Shown in pieces: positions 24,824 to 33,848 of a stretch of 64,000 nucleotides of DNA (position 1 is its first letter; each line of letters begins with the position of its first letter). The stretch comes from Pseudanabaena sp. Salubria-1 (GTDB taxonomy: Bacteria; Cyanobacteriota; Cyanobacteriia; Pseudanabaenales; Pseudanabaenaceae), in assembly GCA_023336205.1 (NCBI GenBank), contig JALQCR010000028.1, positions 1 through 64,000 on the forward strand. Reading direction: 5' to 3'. The position numbers and the translations under genes are program-made. The notes beneath the pieces were generated by a model, which did no database searches, had not been told where the DNA came from, and saw nothing but the letters and a program-made list of their open reading frames with translations.

Positions 24824-27109
24824 TTATTCAGCAACAAGTCGCGAAACTGACAGGGTGTCACACATTTTATTGATTTGATTGCAAACCCGATCAAATTGGT
24901 GGCGATCGCTAATATCGATACTCAAATCAATAATTGCTGCCTTACCTTTTTTTGTCTGTACATTTGCCTTGCGGACATTAATTTTGTTGTCCGATAAGCG
25001 CGTCAAAATATCTCGCAGTACACCCACGCGATCAATTGTTTCCACCCGAATATCAATGGGATAGGTTTGAGCATGATCATTTTCCTTTTGCTGATTCCAA
25101 CCTACATGCAACAGGCGATCGCTAGGGATATTCGCTAAATTAATGCAATCATGACGATGAATCGTGATGCCTCGATTACTCCCTAACGCGACGACACCTG
25201 TGATCGGTTCTCCTGGAAGTGGAGTACAACAGCCTGCGATCGAGTAAACCATCCCCTCCAGCCCCAAAATTGGTGACTTGGAGTTATTACTATGAGCAGG
25301 TTCATGGCGTGCCTCATACTTTTGAGGATTGAAATAACGATCATTATGTTGATTTTCACGTAGTTTGTTAACTACCGAATTAACTGAAGTTTCACCATAG
25401 CCAATACCTGCAATTAGATCCTCAACATTGTGATAATTACAGCGTTCAGCAAGTTTTTGCATCTGATCAGATTTGAGCAAGGACTCTAAACCATTTTTGC
25501 CCAATTCTCGTTCTAAGGCACTGCGACCTAATGCGAGATTTTCATCACGGCGCGATCGCTTAAACCATTGCCGAATTCTACTTTTTGCCGAATTAGTAGC
25601 AACAAAATTAATCCAATCGGTACTTGGATGAGCATTGTTTTGGGTGAGAATTGTGACAATATCGCCATGTTTAAGCGGACGTTGCAAAGGAACCATCACA
25701 TTATTTACCAATGCACCAGAGCAATGATTGCCAACTTCAGTATGCACGCGATAGGCAAAGTCTACGGGTGTCGAGCCTCGCGGCAAGCAATACACATCGC
25801 CCTTAGGACTAAAGACATAAACTTCACTATCAAATAAATCTTCCTTGACGCTATCAAGATATTCCTGAGGATCTTTCAATTCGCGCTGCCATTCCACCAA
25901 CTGACGCAGCCAAGTAAATTTTTGATCATCTCCCTTAAGTGGCTTGCTAGTCGAATTACTCTCTTTATATTTCCAATGCGCTGCAATCCCATAGTCAGCG
26001 ATATGATGCATTTCCCATGTGCGAATCTGCACTTCCACAGGTTGACCTTTTGGTCCAATTACCGCCGTATGCAGCGATTGATAGCGGTTTGGTTTGGGTA
26101 AACCAATGTAGTCTTTAAAACGACCAGGAATCGGACAGAAATGGTCATGGACAACCGCAAGAACCCGATAGCATTCTTCTTTGGTATTGACGATTACTCT
26201 AACGGCTTGGATGTCATAAATCTCGTTATATTGTTTCTTCTGGCGCTCCATTTTGCGGTAGATACCATACAGATGCTTTGGTCTACCACTAATTTCAAAA
26301 TCATCGATGCCCATTGATTCCAGCCGATCAGCTAATACCCTTGTCACCTCCGTCAACTGTTCGTGGCGATCCTCATGGGTCTCGGCAACCAGAGACACCA
26401 TCGTTTGATACTGATCTGGCTCAATATATTTAAAAGCAATATCTTCCAATTCCCATTTGATTTGCCCTAACCCCAGACGATTAGCCAAAGGCGCAAAGAT
26501 CTCTCTCGTTTCTCTAGAAATTAATACTTGTTTCTCAGGACGCAAATGTTCCAGCGTTCGCATATTATGTAGGCGATCGGCAAGCTTCACGATAATCACA
26601 CGAATATCTTGCGCCATCGCCAGAAACATGCGGCGAAAGTTTTCAGCTTGACTTTCAGTTTTACTTTCAAAACTCAGTTTCGATAATTTGGTTACCCCTT
26701 CAACCAATTGTCGTACTTCTTTCCCAAACATTTCTTCGATCTGATCGCAGGATACATCCGTATCTTCTACCACATCATGTAAAAAGCCTGCGGCGATCAT
26801 CGCATTACTGCCACCTAAATCTTTCAAAATTGACGCAACTGCGATCGGATGTAATATATAAGGCTCTCCCGATGCACGGCATTGTCCATCATGGAGTCTA
26901 TAGGCAAAATCTAAAGCTCGACCAACAACATCTTCATTATCTAAACTTTCACCCCTTTGCGATTTCTCCCAACTACTTCTCAGCCAGTCTGGAATCCATG
27001 CATCTACTACCGCATTACATTCCCGCACGCTTACACAAGCTATTTCATCATCAATCGGATGACCTAAACGTTCTACTGGAGCTTCAGCTAATAATGTCAT
27101 CGGAGTCAT
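24824..27109 (-). CDS. spoT: Bifunctional (p)ppGpp synthetase/hydrolase
   Basis: A 761-residue Rel/Spo homologue that makes and degrades the stringent-response alarmone. Domains in order: HD hydrolase (HDVVEDT with catalytic His/Asp near residue 110, and KLADRLHNMRTLEHL), synthetase (YDIQAVRVIV, GRFKDYIGLPKPNRYQSLHT), TGS (VYVFSPKGDVYCLPRG), conserved helical/zinc-finger region with GCCTPLPGEPI, and a C-terminal ACT domain. All hydrolase and synthetase motifs look intact, so a bifunctional enzyme is expected, as in other cyanobacteria with a single long Rel. The ATG at 27109 is used; a second ATG 9 bp downstream is an alternative. Confidence 0.93.
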   Translation of the reverse strand: MTPMTLLAEAPVERLGHPIDDEIACVSVRECNAVVDAWIPDWLRSSWEKSQRGESLDNEDVVGRALDFAYRLHDGQCRASGEPYILHPIAVASILKDLGGSNAMIAAGFLHDVVEDTDVSCDQIEEMFGKEVRQLVEGVTKLSKLSFESKTESQAENFRRMFLAMAQDIRVIIVKLADRLHNMRTLEHLRPEKQVLISRETREIFAPLANRLGLGQIKWELEDIAFKYIEPDQYQTMVSLVAETHEDRHEQLTEVTRVLADRLESMGIDDFEISGRPKHLYGIYRKMERQKKQYNEIYDIQAVRVIVNTKEECYRVLAVVHDHFCPIPGRFKDYIGLPKPNRYQSLHTAVIGPKGQPVEVQIRTWEMHHIADYGIAAHWKYKESNSTSKPLKGDDQKFTWLRQLVEWQRELKDPQEYLDSVKEDLFDSEVYVFSPKGDVYCLPRGSTPVDFAYRVHTEVGNHCSGALVNNVMVPLQRPLKHGDIVTILTQNNAHPSTDWINFVATNSAKSRIRQWFKRSRRDENLALGRSALERELGKNGLESLLKSDQMQKLAERCNYHNVEDLIAGIGYGETSVNSVVNKLRENQHNDRYFNPQKYEARHEPAHSNNSKSPILGLEGMVYSIAGCCTPLPGEPITGVVALGSNRGITIHRHDCINLANIPSDRLLHVGWNQQKENDHAQTYPIDIRVETIDRVGVLRDILTRLSDNKINVRKANVQTKKGKAAIIDLSIDISDRHQFDRVCNQINKMCDTLSVSRLVAE

Positions 27110-27568
27110 AGGTTTAATTTCGCCCTAGCTAAAGAAGTTATCGAGATCTGCATAACCTTATCTTAAACTTTATGTTATTAAATATACGATTTTGTCTTTA
27201 GGAAAACAAATTCTGATATTTATCATTGGCAATTCTACTTACGAAACCAATCTTATTTTTTCTTCGTCTGTAAGCTTTCAAGAAAACCAACCTTGGATTT
27301 ACTGATCCAGCAACTGCAATGTCCGCACAGCGAGCATAACAGTTGCTTGAGATTTATATTTAATACCAATTCACAAAAGTGTCGCGACACTTTTGTGAAT
27401 TAAACCCCAAGTTCTATAAGGGTTTTAAACACACAAAATGGCATAGCCATTTCGTGTTTTAGTATAATTTCGTTTAGATAATTAAATACAGTAATAAAAA
27501 ATTAGTAAAAAAATTATTAGGAGAATGTTTCACCTTCTCCTAATTCTAAATATTGATAATTGATAAAC
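27110..27568. promoter_or_regulatory. Long intergenic region upstream of relA/spoT
   Basis: 459 bp between two minus-strand genes. It contains a perfect 34-bp palindrome (27368-27401), a second imperfect hairpin (27427-27459) and an 18-bp sequence at 27361-27378 repeated at 39880-39897. The promoter of relA/spoT must lie in its left half. No gene is seen. Confidence 0.5.
27361..27459. repeat. Two palindromes and a dispersed 18-bp repeat
   Basis: 27368-27401 is a loop-less perfect palindrome (17-bp half). 27427-27442 pairs with 27446-27459 with small bulges around ATA. The leading 18 bases (TAATACCAATTCACAAAA) recur at 39880-39897. Confidence 0.75.
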
Positions 27569-28006
27569 CTAAAAAATCATCGGTTTACTTAATCGATCAA
27601 TTCGCTTGCACAAAGTCAAACGATGTGTACCCATATCCCAATGCACATGCTCAAAAATCTTGCGTAATATATAGAAGCCTCTGCCACATTCCAAGTCATG
27701 ACATGGAGTGGGATCATCTTTTGATCCACCAGAGGATTGCATATCTTTACCCTGATCAGTGATCACCCACCAATAAGATTGCGAAACTATCGAAAATTTA
27801 ACAGTGATTTGCTTGCATGGATCGAGGGAATTTCCATGTTTTACTGCATTGACTAATGCTTCTTGCAAACCCAAACGTAATTCTGGCTGCCATTCTGACG
27901 GTACTTCGTCAAGCAACAGGTCTAGTACTGGGGCAAGATAGAGAGTTGAAGTAAAACTAAGATTTCTCCACTTTCGCCCTACAGGACGCACAGGTGTCAC
28001 AATCAC
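27569..28006 (-). CDS. RsbW-like anti-sigma regulatory ATPase/kinase
   Basis: A 145-residue HATPase_c_2 protein of the GHKL fold: N-box LQEALVNAVKHGNSLD, a G1-like VITDQGKDM and G2-like LECGRGFYILRKIFEHV. Such proteins bind or phosphorylate anti-anti-sigma partners and control alternative sigma factors or partner-switching phosphatases. No STAS or PP2C gene is adjacent. The start is GTG 28006, supported by AGAGGAG about 11 nt upstream. It is divergent from mrdA, with 168 bp between them. Confidence 0.82.
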   Translation of the reverse strand: MIVTPVRPVGRKWRNLSFTSTLYLAPVLDLLLDEVPSEWQPELRLGLQEALVNAVKHGNSLDPCKQITVKFSIVSQSYWWVITDQGKDMQSSGGSKDDPTPCHDLECGRGFYILRKIFEHVHWDMGTHRLTLCKRIDRLSKPMIF

Positions 28007-28174
28007 GGACTTTTAACTCCTCTGAAAGACGGCATTAGCTTGCTTTTGTGCTTTGTGAACAGCGAAAATGTCCACTAAACTTGCAATGGAATTAATTAAA
28101 TTCACGATCGCCATACAATAGATCTATCTATTATTCTAGCGAAAAAATCTTTTTAAAAATCTTTCCTAAGCAAT

Positions 28175-30004
28175 ATGACTTTTACGCAACGACAAATTTC
28201 ACCTTTTAATCCCACCGAAAACACCCGCACGATGGGAAAAGGGATGAGGGCGGCTATTTTATTTTTGCTAAGCGTATTGGCGCTAATCGGGATTTTAGGT
28301 GGACGACTTTTTTACTTGCAATTGATTGAAGGCGATCGAAATCAACAACTTGCTGAGAATAATCGGATCAGATTAATTGCCAAACCCCCTGAAAGAGGTC
28401 GGCTGTTCGATCGAAAAGGTAATATTTTAGCTTCAAGCCGCTTAGCGCATGTAATTTATCTATGGCCGATCGCTCAATCTAAGGACAAATGGCAGCCAAT
28501 TATTAATCGTTTAGCTGGATTAATTGGCGTTTCAGCTCAGACGATTACCGATAAGCTGGAACAGGAAGGCTATAACTCCCCAAGCCTAGTCCGAGTTTCT
28601 ACATCGATTAGCCCCAAACTTGTGACTGTTCTCTCCGAGCACAGCCTCGAATTACCAGGAGTAAAAGTTGAGCCAGAAGCCGTACGCTATTACCCCAATG
28701 GTGATGTCGCAGCTCATGTGTTGGGCTATACAGGAGAACTAACTGCCGAAGAATTACCCAAGTTACGCGAAAAAGGTTATCGACCTGGGGATGTAATTGG
28801 GAAAGCAGGAGTAGAATATGCCTTTGAAAATCAACTGCGTGGTGAATGGGGCGGACAACAGGTAGAAGTCGATGCTTTTGGTAAGGTGCTGCGAATTTTA
28901 GGTCAGAAACCACCTAAAGCGGGTAACGCCGTCAAAATGACACTTGACGCAGATTTAGAAAAAGCTGTAGAAAAGATTTTAGGCGAGCAGCAAGGCGGGA
29001 TTATCGCGATGGATCCTAATAATGGGGAAATACTCGCCATGGTTAGTCATCCCGCCTTTGATCCAAATCTGTTTTCGGGCAAGATTTCTGACGCAACGTG
29101 GAAACGCTTACAAGAAAAAGACCATCCTTTTGTAAATCGAGTCTTGCAGGTATATCCGCCCGCTAGTACCTTTAAGGTCGTAACCATGACCGCAGGTTTA
29201 GAAACCAACAAATTTGGTATAAATGATGTCCTTGCGACGTACCCCTATCTTGATGTGGGTGGTTTTCAATTTTGGGATCATAACAAAGCGGGTTTTGGCA
29301 CAATTGGTTTTAATGAGGCGATGGCATATAGCAGCAACACTTTCTTTGGACAGGTAGGTATGCGTGTGGGCGAGAAAGATCTTGCCGCATGGTCGCATAA
29401 ATTTGGGTACGGAGAATATTCAGGTATTGAAATCAAAGAGGAAGAAACCAAAGGCACAGTTCCCGATGAAGAATGGAAGAAGCGAGTAATTGGAGAGCCT
29501 TGGTATGTTGGCAATACTCTGAATATGTCAATTGGTCAGGGTGATGTGCAAGCGAATCTTGTGCAAGTTTCAATGATGACTGCCGCTGTTGCTAATGGAG
29601 GATTTAAAATCAGACCCCATTTACTCCTAGAAGATAATGATGCAAGGGAATGGCGACAATCTCTGAATATATCACCAACAAATTTAGCAGCATTGCAAAA
29701 GGCTTTAAGATCTGTATTTGAGTTCGGTACAGCCGCGCCTCTAAATTCGGCGGAAATTGCCATGGCTGGTAAGTCTGGTACTGCCCAAGATCCTCCTCGT
29801 CTTAATCATGCATGGTTTACTGTATATGCACCCTATGAAAAACCTGAAATTGTCGTAACTGTATTTGCAGAGAATGCAGGTGGTGGTGGTGGTAGTGCAG
29901 TTGCAGCCCCTCTGGCAGTGAAAACTATTGAGGCTTATATGCAAATCAAAAAACAGCCAAATCCCCCCAATAATATGCCAGCTCCTACGGTAACAAACAA
30001 CTAA
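28175..30004 (+). CDS. mrdA: Penicillin-binding protein 2 (elongation transpeptidase)
   Basis: A 609-residue class B PBP that cross-links peptidoglycan in the elongation machinery. A single N-terminal membrane helix (about 28-50) anchors it. The pedestal domain (PPERGRLFDRKGNILASS) is followed by the transpeptidase with SxxK (PPASTFK, near residue 330), SxN (AYSSNTFFGQVG) and KSGT (AMAGKSGTAQDPP, near 532). The C-terminus ends in a Gly-rich loop and a Pro/Asn tail. All catalytic motifs are present. ATG 28175 opens a short cytoplasmic segment. No rodA or mre genes are adjacent. It converges on ilvC across a GC-rich terminator. Confidence 0.92.
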   Translation: MTFTQRQISPFNPTENTRTMGKGMRAAILFLLSVLALIGILGGRLFYLQLIEGDRNQQLAENNRIRLIAKPPERGRLFDRKGNILASSRLAHVIYLWPIAQSKDKWQPIINRLAGLIGVSAQTITDKLEQEGYNSPSLVRVSTSISPKLVTVLSEHSLELPGVKVEPEAVRYYPNGDVAAHVLGYTGELTAEELPKLREKGYRPGDVIGKAGVEYAFENQLRGEWGGQQVEVDAFGKVLRILGQKPPKAGNAVKMTLDADLEKAVEKILGEQQGGIIAMDPNNGEILAMVSHPAFDPNLFSGKISDATWKRLQEKDHPFVNRVLQVYPPASTFKVVTMTAGLETNKFGINDVLATYPYLDVGGFQFWDHNKAGFGTIGFNEAMAYSSNTFFGQVGMRVGEKDLAAWSHKFGYGEYSGIEIKEEETKGTVPDEEWKKRVIGEPWYVGNTLNMSIGQGDVQANLVQVSMMTAAVANGGFKIRPHLLLEDNDAREWRQSLNISPTNLAALQKALRSVFEFGTAAPLNSAEIAMAGKSGTAQDPPRLNHAWFTVYAPYEKPEIVVTVFAENAGGGGGSAVAAPLAVKTIEAYMQIKKQPNPPNNMPAPTVTNN

Positions 30005-30032
30005 AAAAGCGGCGCTTCGCGCCACTTTTTTA
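30003..30032. terminator. Bidirectional terminator between mrdA and ilvC
   Basis: A-run, GC-rich 12-bp stem with one mismatch, TTC apex, T-run. It overlaps the mrdA stop codon. Confidence 0.8.
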
Positions 30033-30075
30033 TCTTAATATTCAGCAATATTTGAGCGGATCTTGAACTATTTGC

Positions 30076-31071
30076 TTAGATTTTCTTCAACCAGCTAAAC
30101 ATTGCTCGGAGATCTTTGCCAACTGACTCAATCTGGTGCTCTGCTTCTTGGCGGCGCATCGCGGTGAAACCAGGTTTACCAGCTTGATTTTCGAGGACAA
30201 ACTCACGAGCAAATTGACCAGATTGAATTTCCGAAAGAATTTTCTTCATTTCGATCTTAGTCTGCTCATTCACAACACGAGGACCACGGGTGTAATCACC
30301 ATATTCAGCCGTATTCGAGATGCTATAGCGCATATTCGACATACCACCTTCAACCACCAAGTCCACGATCAGCTTCACTTCATGTAGGCACTCAAAGTAG
30401 GCGAGTTCGGGCTGATAGCCAGCTTCTACAAGGGTTTCAAAACCAGCCTTGATCAGTGCGCACAAGCCACCGCAAAGTACAGCTTGTTCGCCGAATAGAT
30501 CGGTTTCAGTCTCTTCACGGAAAGTCGTTTCGAGAACACCGCCGCGTGTACCGCCAATACCCTTAGCATATGCCATGGCGCGATCTCGTGCATGTCCAGT
30601 AGCATCTTGATAGACAGCAAATAAAGCAGGAACGCCTTGACCTTGAGTATAGGTGCGACGTACCAAGTGTCCAGGTCCTTTAGGCGCGACCATGATCACA
30701 TCGACATCCGCAGGGGGGACAACTTGCGCGAAGTGAATATTGAAACCATGGGCGAAAGCTAGAGTATCGCCAGCTTTAAGATTTGGAGCAATTTCGGTAG
30801 CGTAGATTGCTTTTTGAGTTTCGTCAGGCAATAAAATCATAATTAGGTCAGCAGCAGCCGATGCATCTGCAACAGTCTTGACGGTCAGACCTTCAGATTC
30901 TGCTTTTTGCCATGAGGGACTGCCTTGATATAACCCCACGATGACATCCACGCCGCTTTCTTTTAGGTTAAGGGCATGGGCGTGACCCTGAGAACCGTAG
31001 CCGATAATTGCAACTGTCTTACCTGCTAGAAATTCAAGATTTGCGTCCGTGTCGTAGTACATCCGAGCCAT
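30076..31071 (-). CDS. ilvC: Ketol-acid reductoisomerase (class I)
   Basis: 331 residues. It converts acetolactate or acetohydroxybutyrate to the dihydroxy acids in valine, leucine and isoleucine synthesis, with NADPH and magnesium. The Rossmann motif is VAIIGYGSQGHAHALNLKES. The catalytic helical domain contains GGTRGGVLETTFREETETD and EQAVLCGGLCALIKAGFETL with the metal-binding acidic residues, and the C-terminal knotted domain includes ISNTAEYGDYTRGPR. The length matches class I enzymes. It is monocistronic here; ATG 31071 is the family start (MARMYYDTDANL). Confidence 0.96.
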   Translation of the reverse strand: MARMYYDTDANLEFLAGKTVAIIGYGSQGHAHALNLKESGVDVIVGLYQGSPSWQKAESEGLTVKTVADASAAADLIMILLPDETQKAIYATEIAPNLKAGDTLAFAHGFNIHFAQVVPPADVDVIMVAPKGPGHLVRRTYTQGQGVPALFAVYQDATGHARDRAMAYAKGIGGTRGGVLETTFREETETDLFGEQAVLCGGLCALIKAGFETLVEAGYQPELAYFECLHEVKLIVDLVVEGGMSNMRYSISNTAEYGDYTRGPRVVNEQTKIEMKKILSEIQSGQFAREFVLENQAGKPGFTAMRRQEAEHQIESVGKDLRAMFSWLKKI

Positions 31072-31201
31072 AGTGTGGTTATCTCCGAGACAAAAGATGG
31101 GGTGATTAGTTTTTTAGATGTAGTTTGGAAGATTTATTGTCAATTGCCTTCAAACACTTTTCCTAGTCTAACAAAAATCGTGGCAACTCTTAAATATATT
31201 T

Positions 31202-31441
31202 AAGTGCGCCGTAGGGCAACCGCACACGTTTCTGAATATTTTGGTAAAATCCATTTCTTAGATCGAGATTGCTTGATTCTAGAATTTTGAGATCGCAAGT
31301 TTCACAATAAATACACAATTGATAGATTTTGAAAGAATTTCCTGTTTTGTATTCATTTTGATTGAAACCTTTACCTAACAAGCGTTTACAGTCTACTTAT
31401 AAATTATTCAGAAACGTGTGCGGTTGCCCTGAAGTGCGCCG
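31202..31441. mobile_element. 220-bp MITE with 26-bp inverted repeats
   Basis: The element spans 31212-31431 with nearly perfect terminal inverted repeats (AGGGCAACCGCACACGTTTC... at both ends) and a 10-bp target duplication AAGTGCGCCG at 31202-31211 and 31432-31441. There is no transposase; the only internal open frame has no family features. Insertion was at the stop codon of the neighbouring GNAT gene, which now reads into the element. Confidence 0.88.
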
Positions 31442-32017
31442 CCGCAGACGGGGACGGTTGCGCTCAGCTTTGTCGCGTTCGTAATTGATTAGCCGACCGT
31501 AGTATTCATGTTTAGCTAGATTTAAGGACAGAAATACATGTTCTCTAGCATTGCCGAAACCTTTACGGTTAAAGAAATTAATGGCGGGCGTATTAGCAGG
31601 ATCTGTATCGACAAGCATTAGTCGCACATTGTCTTCAATCATGCGTTCAATGATTTTATCGACTAGGCGATCGGCTACTCCACGCCTTTGGCAATTGGGA
31701 TTTACGCCAAGCCAAGTAATATAGCCATATTTCCATGAAGCTTTATTGATGATCGTGCCGAGGATAAAACCTGCGAGTTGCTCATCAATTTCCGCCACTA
31801 AGCAATACTCTGAGTCGGTGTTATACATGCCAATTACTTCCCACTCATCCCATGTCCGATAGAGGTACGGATAGAGATCACTGGTAAATAGCTGTTCACC
31901 CAAGTGAAAAATTGGTGCAATGTCATCAATATTCATGTCGCGAATTTCAACATTACTCGTGTTGGGGGGATCGCGATCGCGATCTGTATCAGTAGATTTA
32001 TCTGGAAAATCGTTCAT
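31397..32017 (-). CDS. GNAT-family N-acetyltransferase (RimI-like), C-terminus altered by MITE
   Basis: A 206-residue protein with one acetyltransferase domain (about 25-165): GFILGTIIN, the acetyl-CoA loop VNPNCQRRGVADRLVDKII and DTDPANTPAINFFNRKGFG. It probably acetylates a protein N-terminus or small amine; the substrate is unknown. The pre-insertion gene ended LRRRT-stop at the duplicated target. The MITE replaces that stop, adding eleven element-coded residues (SGQPHTFLNNL). The conserved domain is untouched, so activity may persist. The start at 32017 precedes an acidic tail rich in Asp/Arg that could be longer than in relatives. Confidence 0.85.
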   Translation of the reverse strand: MNDFPDKSTDTDRDRDPPNTSNVEIRDMNIDDIAPIFHLGEQLFTSDLYPYLYRTWDEWEVIGMYNTDSEYCLVAEIDEQLAGFILGTIINKASWKYGYITWLGVNPNCQRRGVADRLVDKIIERMIEDNVRLMLVDTDPANTPAINFFNRKGFGNAREHVFLSLNLAKHEYYGRLINYERDKAERNRPRLRRRTSGQPHTFLNNL

Positions 32018-32058
32018 AATTTAGATTTTGTTAGTTAAATACAGCTAGTTAAATCTTG

Positions 32059-32730
32059 TTAGTTTTTTAAATTTTCCCATTGCAAATAAGTCTCTGGATT
32101 GTAAACATAATGAAAAGATTGCGCTGGCGCACAGTGATTGATCTTAATAGCAATCCCTAACTCAAAATGTAAATGCCTGATATCACTCCGTCCTGAATTT
32201 CCCATTTTGCCAAGTTCTTGACCACGAGTAACTTTCTGCCCAACTTTCACTTGGGTACTGTCAGGATACAGATGAGCATAGCGAGTAAATAGTCCATTCG
32301 GATGCTGAATTACAATATGGTTTCCCCAATCGCCACCACAGTCTCGTTGCAAACTGTTGGGCGCAAATGAATCTGATTGGGGACAATCACGACCAATATA
32401 TACAACTGCCGATCGCACTGGTACTTGGGCAACTAACCGATTGCTATGAATAAAATCCAGCCCTTCATGCTCCGCAAGCTGATAGTCCTTACCTATAAAT
32501 TGATGAATTTCGGTAAATTCTGCGGGTAAAGCCCAAGCTAATGTTAAGTCGAGATCGCTGCGAACTTTAGCAACACGCTGTGTCGGCGAATATTCTTCGT
32601 CATGATTATTTGAATCTAAGCTTTGATAAGAATATTCATGGTCGCAAATTTGAGCAAATACTGGAGATACATCAACATAGAGAAGAGAAATCAAAAAACC
32701 TGCTAATCTGAAACGCAAATATATGTTCAT
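32059..32730 (-). CDS. M23-family metallopeptidase (LytM-like)
   Basis: 223 residues with a signal peptide (about 1-26, cleavage near VFA-QI). The peptidase domain holds the zinc ligands: HEGLDF (HxxxD type), RYAHL and the catalytic HLHFELG. It probably cleaves peptidoglycan cross-links or acts in envelope remodelling. Four further cysteines (CDHEY, GRDCPQ, QRDCGG, NHCAP) could form disulfides in the periplasm. The gene follows the acetyltransferase on the same strand (41 bp) but has its own upstream region shared divergently with petB. Confidence 0.87.
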   Translation of the reverse strand: MNIYLRFRLAGFLISLLYVDVSPVFAQICDHEYSYQSLDSNNHDEEYSPTQRVAKVRSDLDLTLAWALPAEFTEIHQFIGKDYQLAEHEGLDFIHSNRLVAQVPVRSAVVYIGRDCPQSDSFAPNSLQRDCGGDWGNHIVIQHPNGLFTRYAHLYPDSTQVKVGQKVTRGQELGKMGNSGRSDIRHLHFELGIAIKINHCAPAQSFHYVYNPETYLQWENLKN

Positions 32731-33118
32731 GCTTAGTCATCAAACAAGTTGGACATTCTGCATTTTTTACTCCCAGCCAAGAATTAGTGGTGCGGCGCTT
32801 TGCACCGCATCACTAATTCTTAGCAATTCTCATTATAAAAATTGATTTCATTATGAGAATTGCTGACTAATTCTTGCTTGGGAAGGGAACATCTTAAAAA
32901 TGTCGTATAATTGTAAAACTGAGATGGATGAATGGCGATCGCTTAGTTTTGTTAGTTATAATAAAAATAGCAATAATCAAGAAAATTTACTATAAATATA
33001 GTAAAACCTTTTAAAAGACATCTTTTAGGTTTGCCTACACATGATCATAAGTATTAAAATAAATTACAGCTATCAAAAAATTGTTAACTAGTTCAGCAAT
33101 CTTGGGTTTTTCAATTAC
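32731..33118. promoter_or_regulatory. Upstream region of petB with competing hairpins
   Basis: 388 bp between divergent M23 and petB genes. It contains three related arms (32774-32789, 32812-32824, 32867-32882) of which the first can pair with either of the others, plus an internal 12-bp hairpin (32822-32833 with 32853-32864). TATAAT-like boxes occur near 32903 and 32955. No gene is seen. Confidence 0.5.
32780..32864. repeat. Tandem palindromes upstream of petB
   Basis: The first stem is 32780-32795 with 32805-32820 (16 bp, one mismatch). The second is 32822-32833 with 32853-32864 (12 bp, perfect). The first left arm also matches a third arm at about 32867-32882. Confidence 0.75.
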
Positions 33119-33766
33119 ATGAGTAAAGTTTACGATTGGTTTAATGATCGCCTTGAAGTCGGGGCGCTCGCTGAGGACGTTACTAGTAAGTACGTTCCTC
33201 CTCACGTCAATATTTTTTACTGTCTCGGTGGCATCACCCTCACCTGCTTCCTGATTCAGTTCGCGACAGGTTTCGCGATGACCTTTTATTACAAGCCATC
33301 CGTAACCGAAGCATTTGACTCAGTTCGCTACATCATGACCGACGTTAACTTCGGTTGGTTGATTCGCTCAGTCCACCGTTGGTCAGCAAGTATGATGGTG
33401 TTGATGATGATCTTGCACGTTTTTCGAGTGTATTTAACTGGCGGTTTCAAAAAACCACGCGAATTGACTTGGATTACAGGAGTAATCCTTGCTGTGATCA
33501 CAGTTACCTTTGGTGTAACAGGTTACTCCTTGCCTTGGGATCAAGTAGGATACTGGGCAGTTAAGATCGTATCTGGAGTACCTGATGCAATTCCCGTTGT
33601 TGGTGGAACATTAGTTGAGCTATTGCGCGGTGGTCAAAGTGTTGGTCAACCAACTCTTACCCGTTTCTACAGCTTGCATACCTTTGTATTGCCTTGGTTG
33701 ATTGCGGTATTCATGTTGGCTCACTTCTTGATGATCCGTAAACAAGGTATTTCTGGTCCTTTGTAA
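33119..33766 (+). CDS. petB: Cytochrome b6 of the b6f complex
   Basis: A 215-residue thylakoid membrane protein with four helices that carries haems bL, bH and the covalent haem cn, and forms the quinol sites with PetD. The family motifs are continuous: VYDWFNDRLEVGALAEDV, the haem-binding HRWSASMMVLMMILHVFRVYL and the second His pair LHTFVLPWLIAVFMLAHFLM. The conserved Cys35 of the haem cn thioether lies in FYCLGGITL. The length equals the standard 215. It is followed by petD 82 bp downstream, the usual order. Confidence 0.97.
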   Translation: MSKVYDWFNDRLEVGALAEDVTSKYVPPHVNIFYCLGGITLTCFLIQFATGFAMTFYYKPSVTEAFDSVRYIMTDVNFGWLIRSVHRWSASMMVLMMILHVFRVYLTGGFKKPRELTWITGVILAVITVTFGVTGYSLPWDQVGYWAVKIVSGVPDAIPVVGGTLVELLRGGQSVGQPTLTRFYSLHTFVLPWLIAVFMLAHFLMIRKQGISGPL

Positions 33767-33848
33767 GGTTTCTTTTCCTAGAAACACTTATGTGATTTTC
33801 CTATTAGATAATTTTAGAAAACCATAACGCAATAAATAAAGCAATAAC

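Noticed and set aside
31190..31381. 63-codon minus-strand open frame inside the 220-bp MITE
   Set aside because: It has no family features and its boundaries cross the element end; it is most likely non-coding element sequence.
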